Source of the DNA: Pseudobdellovibrionaceae bacterium
GTDB lineage: Bacteria; Bdellovibrionota; Bdellovibrionia; Bdellovibrionales; Bdellovibrionaceae
Length of the DNA: 64,000 nt
Direction of reading: 5' to 3'
NCBI GenBank assembly: GCA_022843825.1
Contig: JALHMX010000006.1
Span: 1-64,000, forward strand
The notes beneath the pieces are model-generated. The model was not told the DNA's origin, ran no database searches, and saw only the letters and a list, made by a program, of their open reading frames with translations. This document shows positions 16,123 to 26,078 of this stretch, one piece after another (position 1 is the stretch's first letter; every line of letters starts with the position of its first letter). Position numbers and translations under genes: made by a program.

Positions 16123-17019
16123 CTAAATTCTTATTCCTATAGTTAAATAAATAGCTGAGTTGTCTTCATCAACAATCTGAACGTTTGATTCATATCCGTT
16201 AGCTTCTAAAACCGAAGCGGCATCATTAGTATGACCGATGGTCGTGTAAAAATTGTCATTAAACGCGTAGGAAATTTCCTGAACGGTCACAAACGACTGA
16301 CGGATATTATTCTGATAGGTCCACCGTGATCGATTTGTATAGTCAAATGAAAGAGTCCAATATTCCCAAGCGTAGCCTACAGAAATAGTTTGGTTTGAGG
16401 AATATTGGCTTAACACCTGACCATTGATATCTTCTTCATATGAATGGAAGCTCCGTCCAGCAGTTACAGCTAGAGCTGCACTTAACCCATTAGCACGAAT
16501 ATCGCCAACGCTCTTGGGATAAATTCCTACACCTAAACCTAATGAAACTGCACCTTGCAATTGATTCTTTTTAACTGAAATGTCTGAAAGAGGAATAATT
16601 GTGGTAATAGATGGTGCTAAAATCAACTGCTTCCATTCCCAATCATAAGTCGGGTAAGAATTTGAGTAGCTAACTAAAACATCTGCAAATCCATTCTCAA
16701 TATTTTCAACATCACGCAGATCTTCGCCGTAAGTCGCCTTTAACGAAAACAAACCAATATGGGTAGCCAATGATGGATTAATTAAAAAACTTAGATCATC
16801 TGAACGAGAACCATCTTGATGATCATACAATCCTGTACTTCGTGTAATTTCAAAAATAGATGAGAAGGAAATTTGAGAGCGTTCTTCTTTTATAGTCGTT
16901 TTTTCTGTTAATTTTAACTCTGACTGAGGTGGTGTGCCGATCGATGAAGTCTGAGCATAGCCTTGGCCATAAACAACAAGAAATAATAGTGTCGTCAAAG
17001 CTTTTGCAATTATTCCCAT
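16123..17019 (-). CDS. outer-membrane beta-barrel protein, 298 aa
   Basis: A signal peptide (residues ~1-22, ending GQGYAQ) is followed by alternating polar/hydrophobic strands throughout, such as SISVGYAWEYWTLSFDYTN-type pairs, and the chain ends YLTIGIRI. This fits an outer-membrane barrel of about 12 strands. I do not recognise a specific family. It is the first gene of a two-gene unit with the metzincin lipoprotein, so it may help place or use that protease at the outer membrane (inference from adjacency only). Confidence 0.75.
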   Translation of the reverse strand: MGIIAKALTTLLFLVVYGQGYAQTSSIGTPPQSELKLTEKTTIKEERSQISFSSIFEITRSTGLYDHQDGSRSDDLSFLINPSLATHIGLFSLKATYGEDLRDVENIENGFADVLVSYSNSYPTYDWEWKQLILAPSITTIIPLSDISVKKNQLQGAVSLGLGVGIYPKSVGDIRANGLSAALAVTAGRSFHSYEEDINGQVLSQYSSNQTISVGYAWEYWTLSFDYTNRSRWTYQNNIRQSFVTVQEISYAFNDNFYTTIGHTNDAASVLEANGYESNVQIVDEDNSAIYLTIGIRI

Positions 17020-17271
17020 GTTTCTGTCCTATATCCTTTAATTTAAATAGGCGCAGTTTGACCCCAAACGTCACCAGACTAAGGTCTATGCGATCCGTGT
17101 ACCAGTGGGTACGACTATTTTGGGCCCAGTGCAAGAAAAGATTACACTTAAGCCTTTAAATTGATTGAGCTTTTATTATAAGGTTAATAAATCTTAAGCA
17201 TAAATAAATCTTATAATGAGAATTGAGCGCGCTTTTTTACGCTGTCGTCTAAAAGTACGACATCAGCTTGG

Positions 17272-20250
17272 CTATAAACTTTCTAAAGAATTAAAGGAAA
17301 CTTCCTGAATCACGGTTTTTTGCTCAAAGGCATATAGTACTACCAGTAAGACTTTATGCTCAGATTGTATAAATTGCATTTTCTTCAAACTCTCTGCGTA
17401 CCTTAACAATTGCTGAAAAGCTTTATCTGAATAAGCTGAACTTCCTGTCTTATAATCCAAAATATAAACATGATCATCATGGATGGCCCACAGATCTATT
17501 TGCCCTTGGAGAACACCTAACTGCGTTTGTAAACCAAAACCCCATTCGGTGTGACCCTTCATTAATATTTCTTTAAAGGGAATTTCCTTTAAAGATAGTA
17601 GCCATTTTAAAACTAACTGCTCTTCCGCTGAAGCCTTGGACATGATTACGGACTCAGACAAATATTTTATAGACTCGAATAGACGATGCAAATCGGTGCC
17701 CTTCTGAGCCTTGCTTAGATTATCGATCATTTTTTCTTGGAGTAATATCGCTGAGGCCTCACGAGAAATAGTCTCTGTCACTGAAACAGTGTCCATAGTA
17801 GCAGAAGACGTCGTTACTGTATTAAGCCTTGGCTTCACCCGCAGTGGCACAGCAGAGTTATCCCGGTAGACAGGAGTTTCATCTACATAATCGATGCTTT
17901 CCGCTGAGTAACTTTCGAAATGATGAACACCAGGTGCCGGCCATTGCATTTTAGCGAACCAGCTATCAGTTGCAGGTTTCTTTGATTGATCCAGAATAAA
18001 GGACACGCTTTCTTGAGCTCGTGTGATGGCCACATAAAATAGTCTTTCATACTCTAGATACTCTTTAACATTAAGTGCTTCGCGCTGTTGCTTACCCCAT
18101 AGCGACCAAGATAGTTTCATCTCTTTATCCATAATCGGTATGCTGTATAAAGATGATAACGGATCCGCTATAAATTGCATGACCAGGGTCGCCTTAGGAC
18201 GAGAGCAAATACCCGGAACCAAAACATGTTTAAACTGAAGACCCTTAGACCCATGCACTGTCATAACAGATACACGATTCCCGCTGAATAAAGCTATGGA
18301 TTCATTCAAATTAGAAGTAAGGTCCTCTTGGAAAGAGTTAAACTGCGCCGAAAGATAGTCATTTAAAATAAATTGCTCTGATTTTAAATTTTCCTTTAGG
18401 TTAGCCATAAACTTATAAATATTAGCTTCACGTTTCCCCGTAGGATCCAACAATAAACTGCTTTTTAAAAATTGAGATTCTAAAATAAATTTTTCTAAAG
18501 CTTCCATGACTCCCTTTTGCTGGTATGTCATTAAATGCTGATTAAGAACTTTAGAAACAGTATGTTGTGACAGCTTAAGCTGCTGCCAACAACTCTGATA
18601 GGACTGTTGACGAATCTTAAATATTTCCTCATCGCTGATGTCACACCATGGACTGCGCAACAAAGTGATTAAGTTAAGATTGTCATAGGGATTCACCAAA
18701 AATTTTAAATAAGCGACTAAATCCAAGATCTCTCTTTTTTGATCAAAACCTGCTGCAATCATCGATTGTACAGGGATATTGTGTTTCAAGGCTGCTTTTG
18801 AGAAATCAAAAATGTCGTTATTTTTATTGAATAATACGCAAATATCTCCGAACTGAACACCACGCTGAACAAGATGCAAAATATGGTGAATAATTCCAGA
18901 AAATTCGTCAGCAGCCCTGATATAATAGACCTGAGGCTGCAATTTTTCCGACTTTAGCGAAACTGGCTTCGGAACCATAGGAAGGAATTGTGTTGAAAAG
19001 TTTTTGGTGATTTCATTTAGACCATTCATTAGTCGATGGTCGGAACGATAATTCGTATCTAAACGAATTAATTCGTGTCCACTTTGCTTTACCTCTTGCT
19101 CTTTATTTATGAAGACTTCCGAACGCGCCCCACGAAACAAATAAATACTCTGTTGTGGGTCTCCAACGGTAAATTGTGATTTATTTTTAATAAGAGCGTT
19201 TAATATTTTCACTTGCAGCGGAGACGTGTCTTGGTATTCATCAACCATAAAATAATCATATTGATCGGCGAAGGCCTGAACCTGCGCGGGAAACTCTTGA
19301 ATGAGTTTCAAAGAAAGCGTTTCTAAATCAGCTATTGATATCTGCCCTGCTGTTTTTTTATATTCGATAGCCCGCTGGTGAAATTGCAGAGCTAATTGAT
19401 GGAAGAGTTGGTTAATAGATTGGTGCGTAGATATAAATTCATCAGAATCCAGATCCGATATAAAACGAGATTTAGAAGAGAAGTATTTTGAGACGAGATC
19501 ATTAATTTCGGGGTCAAATAAAGGCTTATCCTGAGAAAATGGAGGCTTCTTGGCTGGTTTTTGTTCAAATAGGGATTTTAATTTATCTATGTCGGGATTT
19601 TTTTGTTTTAAGACTTCATAAAATGATTTAATAAAATCAAAATATGCACTCCATTGCTTATGCACGACGACTTTGGGCCCTGCTGCAAAAATTAAACTTA
19701 TATCTTGAAGTGCTTCATTGATTTTTTCCTGACGAAGCTTGAATAGAAATTGTTGATCTATGAAATTCATTCTTTGTTCGGATTCGCAATCGTGAAACTT
19801 AATCACCAAACGCACAACGTCCTTAAAGCTATAATGCTCTAAAAGTTCCAGATATTTAGGCTGAGCCTTAAAAATGACTTTTAGTTCACGATAGTAGACT
19901 TTGTATAAAGTTTTGTGATCAGTAACTTTTAAATCGCTAGAAAGCCCCAGCAAGTCATGATTCTTGGAGAGCATAAGACTTAACACGCCATGAATAGTTG
20001 AAATATGAACCATGGATTTCTTATTAATATATTGAAACAAATCGATATCTGAATTTAAGGCCTTATGCAGTAGCCTTTCCTTGACCTCTTGCGTGGCTTT
20101 TCGAGTAAAAGTAGTAATAATTATTCTTGGATATTTATTGTTTTTTTGTCGATAGAAACTGACAAAGTCAAAAAACGTATTTATTAGTGTTGTTGTTTTG
20201 CCTGCTCCGGCCCCGGCCCTAATAAAACGCGATGGAAACTGTGACGTCAT
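17272..20250 (-). CDS. addA: AddA-type UvrD-family helicase-nuclease
   Basis: A 992-aa superfamily 1 helicase with the full motif set: Walker A IRAGAGAGKTTTL (~10-23), Ia ITTFTRKAT, II FMVDEYQDTSPLQ, III VGDPQQSIYLFRGARSE, IV DTNYRSDHRL, V VMTVHGSKGLQF, VI YERLFYVAITRAQE. The C-terminus has a PD-(D/E)XK nuclease (GQIDLWAIHDDHVYILDYKTGSS) ending in QLLRYAESL. This is the arrangement of AddA, which with AddB resects double-strand breaks and loads RecA. Its ATG overlaps the stop of the upstream addB-like gene (ATGA), so the two are translationally coupled. Confidence 0.9.
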   Translation of the reverse strand: MTSQFPSRFIRAGAGAGKTTTLINTFFDFVSFYRQKNNKYPRIIITTFTRKATQEVKERLLHKALNSDIDLFQYINKKSMVHISTIHGVLSLMLSKNHDLLGLSSDLKVTDHKTLYKVYYRELKVIFKAQPKYLELLEHYSFKDVVRLVIKFHDCESEQRMNFIDQQFLFKLRQEKINEALQDISLIFAAGPKVVVHKQWSAYFDFIKSFYEVLKQKNPDIDKLKSLFEQKPAKKPPFSQDKPLFDPEINDLVSKYFSSKSRFISDLDSDEFISTHQSINQLFHQLALQFHQRAIEYKKTAGQISIADLETLSLKLIQEFPAQVQAFADQYDYFMVDEYQDTSPLQVKILNALIKNKSQFTVGDPQQSIYLFRGARSEVFINKEQEVKQSGHELIRLDTNYRSDHRLMNGLNEITKNFSTQFLPMVPKPVSLKSEKLQPQVYYIRAADEFSGIIHHILHLVQRGVQFGDICVLFNKNNDIFDFSKAALKHNIPVQSMIAAGFDQKREILDLVAYLKFLVNPYDNLNLITLLRSPWCDISDEEIFKIRQQSYQSCWQQLKLSQHTVSKVLNQHLMTYQQKGVMEALEKFILESQFLKSSLLLDPTGKREANIYKFMANLKENLKSEQFILNDYLSAQFNSFQEDLTSNLNESIALFSGNRVSVMTVHGSKGLQFKHVLVPGICSRPKATLVMQFIADPLSSLYSIPIMDKEMKLSWSLWGKQQREALNVKEYLEYERLFYVAITRAQESVSFILDQSKKPATDSWFAKMQWPAPGVHHFESYSAESIDYVDETPVYRDNSAVPLRVKPRLNTVTTSSATMDTVSVTETISREASAILLQEKMIDNLSKAQKGTDLHRLFESIKYLSESVIMSKASAEEQLVLKWLLSLKEIPFKEILMKGHTEWGFGLQTQLGVLQGQIDLWAIHDDHVYILDYKTGSSAYSDKAFQQLLRYAESLKKMQFIQSEHKVLLVVLYAFEQKTVIQEVSFNSLESL

Positions 20251-22943
20251 AGATGTGCCGCCCTACACAAAGTATTCCAATCACACTTATCACAAATTTT
20301 TGTATCATAGGGAACTGCCGAAAAAAGACCTTGGTTAAGTCGCTCTTCAAGATTTTCTATATATTCTCTAAACTGTAATTTTAAGTTCTGATAACTTTCT
20401 GAATCTATAACGGCTTTCTTTCTAGGTTCAATAGATTCGTAATAATCAACGTCCTCGGCAGCCGCCTGATCTATTAACCCCTTATAAATCTCCATATTCT
20501 TATAAAAGAAATAATAGGCGCCACGATCAGGCCCAAGCTTCATGTCTTGCGCTGCCAGAATATAAAAAAGCATCTGAAACTCATGCTTATCAATCCAGTT
20601 ACAGCCATAGGAAGTCGTATCTCCGTTGGAGCGCTTGTAATCATAAATTATTACTGATTGATCAGGGTATTGATCTATGCGATCTATTCGCCCTGATAGG
20701 GTCAGAGTTTTTAGTGGAAGTTTGAACTCAGCCTCAAGAAAATGCTTAAGCCCTAAGCCACCGATACGCTTTTTTTCAAATTCGCAAAATCTTTTTGCCG
20801 TATCAAGAAGTTTTGATTTCTGAGCGCCCCAAAAATTATCCATTTGAATATATAATTTAAATTCTTTTCGTTTATCCTCTAAGAAAGTCTCGGTTTGTAG
20901 GGGGTCATAGCTTTGATATCGGTTCTCTGTGATCAGGAATTCAAACAGTGCATGTATTATAGAGCCCCTTTGTCGGTGATCAAGATCAATGGAATGCACC
21001 GGATAGTCTTTCAGTCGAAATCCCTTAGCTGCTAATAATTTAAAACCGCAGTGATCAAAATTAATAAAGTCCGTCATAGATAACTCGGTAGGCTTATAAA
21101 AGGGTATTTTTATTTCATGTTGAAAAGATTCATTTTTTAGCTTCTCTGTGGGCTCAACACGAGCAAATTCGATTTGTAATGAGTCTATACGTGTTGCGTT
21201 TTCACTGACTTCAAACACAATGTCAGGATTAATATTATTTTCTAAAATCAGCGCTGATGCATTTAAAGGTTCGGCTTGAGAACTCATGACTGAGCATGTA
21301 AATATCTGCTCTTTAAAAAGATATTCCGAAAACCATCTGATATTGAATTCGGTATGGCTTTCCTCAGGATAATTTATAGGAAAATCAAAATTAAACTTAA
21401 GATGTTCTATGTCATCAATAGGTATAAGAGTATTTAAACTTTTTTTAAAACCACTTTCATCCAACCCAAACCAAATCATGTATTCAACATTCATCAAGTG
21501 ATTGGCATTCACTGATCCTATATCCACACCTTTTAAACTGGCCTTTTGCAAGGAAAGTTCTTTTTGCGACAATGCTGACGAAAATATCTTTATCCATTGA
21601 TCAAGATACAATTCCGTTTCAATGGTGCGACTGAGAAAGTCTTTAAAAGCAATATCCAAAACATTCTGCGGCATTAATGCATCAGTGCTGACTTCAGAAA
21701 CCAGTTTCATTTCAGTCCATAGCTTAAACAGCACGGCTAAAAATTGAAGTCGGCTGACTTTGTCTTTTAAATTAATTTTATTGAAAAAGATTTTTTTAAT
21801 TTCATCATTGCGCGCCAGATCCTCGGCGTCAGTCAACTCTATAAACTGGGATTTAAATTTTTCATATTCAATAGTAATCTCGTTATTAGAATCACCATAA
21901 TATGTTTGCTCTAAGGACTCCCAAGAAACATCACGGGTTAAGCTTTTAAAACGTGAAAGTAAGGATTGAAAACTGCCTAAACTATTAAGTGCAGTCACGT
22001 TTTTTTTATTATAGCTAATACCTTCTTCGTCGAGATGCAATTTTAACAATGGCCAGTAATCTTCTAAACGAGGAGAAACCAGTCCTATGTTTTCCAGCAA
22101 CACTCCTTGTTCTATCCATGAGCGAAGACGACTAACTATGAACTTAACTTCTAACGCCTCAGTTGCTAAACGGCTGTATTGATTTGTTAGCGATGGCTGC
22201 GAGGCTTGTGATCCGTTACCAACTACTGTTTTTGAATACCCTTTGTTCAGTGCATACGTATTGAGTAAAAATTTATACTTATCTTTCCAAGAGGGATCAG
22301 GAACAAAAACTGTAACGTTCGTCTTTTGAGCTATCTGAGTAAATAGTCCCATTTCCACGGACGTCATTTCTGAACCTAGATCTAAATATATATGTTTGCT
22401 CCATTGAATTAGATTTACATCAGCGTTCTGAAGCAAACTTGAAACCCAACGGCTTTCAACAACTTTTTTTTCTTTGACCAAATAATTCAGACACAGCCGA
22501 GCGACAAAATACCATTTAAACCAAGATTTGTTTTTATTTTTCATCCACTCTTGAATAATTTCATCTGATTGAGGGCTTAGAATAATAGGCGCAAGTTCAG
22601 TCATGTAGTTATAGATGGTGGAGTACTGATGCTCTTCTAAGTCTATCTGATGAGATATAGATTTAATTTGCTCGGAGTTCATAAAATTTTGCACTAAAAT
22701 TTTTATAAAATCTGAGCTTACCACCGCAATTTCTGGATAGAGTCGACGCAACCATAGTCGCCAAAAATCACTGATTCTTAAAATAGAATCGTCTAAATAA
22801 TATCCACACTGTTGTAAACATTGATTTTGAATATCTGTTTTTGATTTTAAATCCGAAACTATCCACGTCGAGCTGTGTAAATCAAAACGATCGACATACT
22901 CTTTAACTTCAATGGGAGTTTTGATATTTACAAAGCTCAGCAT
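20247..22943 (-). CDS. addB: AddB-type nuclease subunit (PD-(D/E)XK with predicted 4Fe-4S)
   Basis: An 898-aa protein. The C-terminal third has a PD-(D/E)XK nuclease: HRQRGSIIHALFEFL, then GRIDRIDQYPDQSVIIYDYKRS, and QMLFYILA. Cys at FDHCGFKLLA plus three in ICDKCDWNTLC form the C...CxxCx5C iron-sulfur set known from AddB/Cas4-type nucleases. The N-terminal ~600 residues are a degenerate helicase-like region without a Walker A motif, so they would not hydrolyse ATP. Partner of AddA, with ATGA overlap. Sequence similarity to Bacillus AddB is not obvious by eye, so the assignment rests on the nuclease/Fe-S architecture and gene pairing. Confidence 0.85.
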   Translation of the reverse strand: MLSFVNIKTPIEVKEYVDRFDLHSSTWIVSDLKSKTDIQNQCLQQCGYYLDDSILRISDFWRLWLRRLYPEIAVVSSDFIKILVQNFMNSEQIKSISHQIDLEEHQYSTIYNYMTELAPIILSPQSDEIIQEWMKNKNKSWFKWYFVARLCLNYLVKEKKVVESRWVSSLLQNADVNLIQWSKHIYLDLGSEMTSVEMGLFTQIAQKTNVTVFVPDPSWKDKYKFLLNTYALNKGYSKTVVGNGSQASQPSLTNQYSRLATEALEVKFIVSRLRSWIEQGVLLENIGLVSPRLEDYWPLLKLHLDEEGISYNKKNVTALNSLGSFQSLLSRFKSLTRDVSWESLEQTYYGDSNNEITIEYEKFKSQFIELTDAEDLARNDEIKKIFFNKINLKDKVSRLQFLAVLFKLWTEMKLVSEVSTDALMPQNVLDIAFKDFLSRTIETELYLDQWIKIFSSALSQKELSLQKASLKGVDIGSVNANHLMNVEYMIWFGLDESGFKKSLNTLIPIDDIEHLKFNFDFPINYPEESHTEFNIRWFSEYLFKEQIFTCSVMSSQAEPLNASALILENNINPDIVFEVSENATRIDSLQIEFARVEPTEKLKNESFQHEIKIPFYKPTELSMTDFINFDHCGFKLLAAKGFRLKDYPVHSIDLDHRQRGSIIHALFEFLITENRYQSYDPLQTETFLEDKRKEFKLYIQMDNFWGAQKSKLLDTAKRFCEFEKKRIGGLGLKHFLEAEFKLPLKTLTLSGRIDRIDQYPDQSVIIYDYKRSNGDTTSYGCNWIDKHEFQMLFYILAAQDMKLGPDRGAYYFFYKNMEIYKGLIDQAAAEDVDYYESIEPRKKAVIDSESYQNLKLQFREYIENLEERLNQGLFSAVPYDTKICDKCDWNTLCRAAHL

Positions 22944-22956
22944 CCCACTATATTAA

Positions 22957-24060
22957 CTATCTTCTTTGCAATAGTCTTCTTTTTTTACCTGACTCGGTTC
23001 TCAGTTTAAACGCTTGATCAAAATCTAAGTTCAAGCTTATGCTGGCCTGATAGCGATCACTGCGTCTTTCCCCGATGTAGCTGCCCATTTCTTCACTATA
23101 AGCTGCAGCGTCAATCGTAATCAGCCATAAATCCACCCCTGCGCCGTAACTAAGGTATCCTTGAGACAAACCTGCGCGTACATCTACAAAACCTAAGTTC
23201 ACCTCTGCGCCTATGTGAAGTTTTTTAGAAATGTCCACACCCGTCAGACGAATGTGATCGTATTGAAAGGCATAGGTCACATCAAATAATGAGTGCTTAG
23301 CAATTTTTGATACCCCAAAAGATAAATTGTCATGCTGACGCTCAGGCCCGTCACCTGCATCGGCGGTGAAGGCGGTATTTCCAATATCTTTCCAAACCAC
23401 GGCAAAATCTATATTTTCTTGTGGTAAGGAAAATAGAAACGAAACATCCAGAGCATTTCCTGTTCCTTTATCTTGAAAGCGTGATTCTATAAGATCCTTA
23501 TCCGTTGTTCCGATAAGATCTGTAACCAAAATATCTTCATTCCCGCTCCAGCGCTTCATATGCCGACCTGTTATACCTAAAGCCGCTTGCGGACCTATGG
23601 GAACGGCTCCAGCAATGATGTAGCCATATTCACTTAAAAAATCGACATTAAAAGTGGGGAAGACTGGATTATTAAAAATTTCGGTGGTGTAGTTAGAACT
23701 GTAAACACCAAAGCCAAAGTAAGGAAACACCATTCCTGCCTGGAGCGACGATTCTACAAAATATGTTTCACCGTAAAGACCTTGCAAACTTTCTGCAGTT
23801 AAAGGATCTCCTCCGTTTTGTTGCTGGTCTAGTAACCGCTGAGAATTTGATGAAGCCGCAACATTTGCACCTAAGATTTTAAAACTATAACCCTCTACCC
23901 GAGATAAGTAGGACGCATTATTAAATAAGGCATCCACTCCACGGGCCGTAGTAATATTGGTTCCGCCCATGGCACGGGCCCTAGCGTTCATGTTGGGAAC
24001 AAACACATTATTGGCTAAAGCGATATTCGCGGTGAAAAGAATAAAAAATATTACGGGCAT
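22957..24060 (-). CDS. PorV/UPF0164-like outer-membrane barrel, 367 aa
   Basis: A short signal peptide (MPVIFFILFTANIALA) is followed by NARARAMGGTNITTARGVDALFNNASYLS. This 'AMGG...D..A.F.NPA' opening is typical of the UPF0164/PorV/TraF-like barrel group. Strand-like alternation continues to RYQASISLNLDF, and a basic tail KKRRLLQRR follows. Role unknown; PorV-like proteins bind outer-membrane partners and FadL relatives move hydrophobic molecules. It overlaps the preceding lipoprotein gene by 10 bases and is related to the barrel at 24865-25977, making a barrel-lipoprotein-barrel unit. Confidence 0.75.
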   Translation of the reverse strand: MPVIFFILFTANIALANNVFVPNMNARARAMGGTNITTARGVDALFNNASYLSRVEGYSFKILGANVAASSNSQRLLDQQQNGGDPLTAESLQGLYGETYFVESSLQAGMVFPYFGFGVYSSNYTTEIFNNPVFPTFNVDFLSEYGYIIAGAVPIGPQAALGITGRHMKRWSGNEDILVTDLIGTTDKDLIESRFQDKGTGNALDVSFLFSLPQENIDFAVVWKDIGNTAFTADAGDGPERQHDNLSFGVSKIAKHSLFDVTYAFQYDHIRLTGVDISKKLHIGAEVNLGFVDVRAGLSQGYLSYGAGVDLWLITIDAAAYSEEMGSYIGERRSDRYQASISLNLDFDQAFKLRTESGKKRRLLQRR

Positions 24061-24863
24061 GCGCTTGGAATCATAGCAGGATTCCCCCCCGTTGAGTATA
24101 CTCCGATGCCATGCTCCACCGTATTCGCTAAATCACGAAAAGCCAATCGCATGGTCGGCGTAATTTCTGAAGCGTCTGTAACCTCACAAGTCTCAGCCCC
24201 GAACTGAGCCGTACAAGTGGCTCCGACGTTAGCTAAGCTAGTGTTACTAAATGATCCAATTAAACTGTCATTAACATATGAAAGATTTTTATTAAAATGT
24301 CCAAACCCAATTAACATGTTATCAACTTCGTCATCGGTAACAGCAGCGCAAATATCTACATCAGCTATTCCATTTCCGAAAACAGGACTGATATCTGCTG
24401 ATGTTCGTAAAGTAGAGCCTAACAAAACCATTCCAACTATGGCGGCGAAGGTATTTTGATTTACAGTTCGAAGCTCTGTGGGCCCTAAAGACTCTATTAT
24501 TAATAAAGATTGACGGCAAAAATCAGGCAGAGCTGTGCGACCTATAAAAGGGTACATTGTTAAGTACATAGGAGAGCCTGAAGAAAGTTGTGCCAGTCTA
24601 GAAGTATAATCTAAAAAATTTAAACCGCATTTACCGGCATAAGCACTGGCCAATAATTCACGCGATTTTACTTGCGCTTGTCCTGCTGGTGACATCTGTT
24701 GATTAATAATACCAATTGAATCGTCATAGCGCTCTTCATTTAAAGCTTCTAAGGCATTACTGTAATGTTTATCGTCAGCATCGTGACTGCCAAAGCCATC
24801 CATTAGATTGTTTTGACAAGCTTGAGTTAATACTAAAAAAATTATCAAAATAATTTTATTCAT
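24051..24863 (-). CDS. lipoprotein, 270 aa, unknown function
   Basis: Lipoprotein signal with lipobox LTQAC (Cys16) followed by QNNLMDG. Residues ~35-75 are TPR-like (HYSNALEALNEERYDDSIGIINQ). The rest is helical with several cysteines (about seven in the mature protein), suggesting periplasmic disulfides. There is no recognisable family. It lies 1 base after the upstream barrel gene and overlaps the next one, so the three are surely co-transcribed and may form one outer-membrane assembly (inference). Confidence 0.7.
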   Translation of the reverse strand: MNKIILIIFLVLTQACQNNLMDGFGSHDADDKHYSNALEALNEERYDDSIGIINQQMSPAGQAQVKSRELLASAYAGKCGLNFLDYTSRLAQLSSGSPMYLTMYPFIGRTALPDFCRQSLLIIESLGPTELRTVNQNTFAAIVGMVLLGSTLRTSADISPVFGNGIADVDICAAVTDDEVDNMLIGFGHFNKNLSYVNDSLIGSFSNTSLANVGATCTAQFGAETCEVTDASEITPTMRLAFRDLANTVEHGIGVYSTGGNPAMIPSACP

Positions 24864-24864
24864 A

Positions 24865-25977
24865 TTAAAACCTTACGCCTATTCTCATGCTATAACGACG
24901 ATCTTCCCTTGGCGCATCCTTAGTACCAACCTCTTCTCCGTAGGTGGCCAACTGCCAACTCCATCTTTCACCAGAAATTTCAAATCCCGCTGTTAAATAA
25001 GTTTGATTCGCTCCTAATCTAAAATACAAAACATCACGCCATACAAACTCAGTACCAACATGGATTCTTTTTTGAGTAAAATCCTCTTCGCGCGCGTCGG
25101 CCACGTCTCGATACTCGACTGCAAAAACTCCGCGGGCCGTGTTAGAGAATATAGGACTTAGTGAAAAGCCTACGTCTATTGTTTGCTTAACATCTAAAGG
25201 CTCTGTGGAAGTACTTAAGCGCAAACCAGCCGCGCTAAATTTTGTATCTCCTACATCGCGAGCGACAATAGCTAATGTAGGAAAATAAATAACTGGGGCT
25301 TGAAACATTAAACCCACGTCAGCCCCAAAAGCATTTCCTTCACTAGCGATCGTGTCCATATTTAAAGGTCCTGTTACATCCAACTGTGGATTGTCGACCT
25401 CTATACGATTGATGGCTTTAGCCGTGACTCCGAATTTAATTCGGCCTTCCCACAAGCTATAATTAAATCCAATGAGCGCCCCAACATCACTATGATATAT
25501 TGTGTCCATTTCCGTAGCTGCTGCGTTCATCAAAGCACTAATCTCTTCCTTATATATTAAGCCAAAAGAAAAATTTCTTAACGAAAAAGTCGGCGTCAGC
25601 TGCATCTTACCGTAATAGTAGGTGCCGGGATCACCACTTAATGTCTCTTCAACTTTTTTAAGGTCAGTCAACGCGGACGCAAATTTACTCTGTACCGCGC
25701 TTGAAAATTCGATTTCAGGATCGAGCGCCATAATATAGGCGTCTCGAAAACTTCCCAATGTTGAGGGATTTCTAAATAAACTAGTGTCATCACTATTAAC
25801 GGCAATCTTGGCCCCGCCCATTGCATTTGAACGACTATTATTATAGAACTCTCGCCACTCGCGCGAAAAAGATTTAACAGAAAAAAGCATAATTAACACA
25901 CCTATAAAGAAATTTAAGGTGCGTCTCGTTTTGATGCATGTACTGCTTTTTGTAAATAGCTTTAAGAACAACTTCAT
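24865..25977 (-). CDS. PorV/UPF0164-like outer-membrane barrel, 370 aa
   Basis: After a long, basic N-terminal region and a hydrophobic signal segment (NFFIGVLIMLFSVKSFS) it shows NSRSNAMGGAKIAVNSDDTSLFRNPSTLG, the same opening motif as the barrel at 22957-24060, then strand-rich sequence ending RYSMRIGVRF with a terminal Phe. The chosen ATG (25975-25977) is nine codons inside a longer frame that would start with TTG at 26004; neither has a clear ribosome site. A later ATG just before LFSVKSFS would give too short a signal. First gene of the barrel-lipoprotein-barrel-addB-addA series. Confidence 0.75.
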   Translation of the reverse strand: MKLFLKLFTKSSTCIKTRRTLNFFIGVLIMLFSVKSFSREWREFYNNSRSNAMGGAKIAVNSDDTSLFRNPSTLGSFRDAYIMALDPEIEFSSAVQSKFASALTDLKKVEETLSGDPGTYYYGKMQLTPTFSLRNFSFGLIYKEEISALMNAAATEMDTIYHSDVGALIGFNYSLWEGRIKFGVTAKAINRIEVDNPQLDVTGPLNMDTIASEGNAFGADVGLMFQAPVIYFPTLAIVARDVGDTKFSAAGLRLSTSTEPLDVKQTIDVGFSLSPIFSNTARGVFAVEYRDVADAREEDFTQKRIHVGTEFVWRDVLYFRLGANQTYLTAGFEISGERWSWQLATYGEEVGTKDAPREDRRYSMRIGVRF

Positions 25978-26078
25978 GACTTTTATATCGGTAAAGAAAT
26001 CCAATTACTTAAGTCATTTCAAATATTTTGATGATTTTTTTTACAGGACTTAAGCCCTAAAATCTAGACTTAAGTTGG

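Noticed and set aside
17096-17112. Small inverted repeat (GTACC...GGTAC) upstream of the barrel gene
   Set aside because: Only a 5-bp stem; expected by chance in AT-rich sequence.
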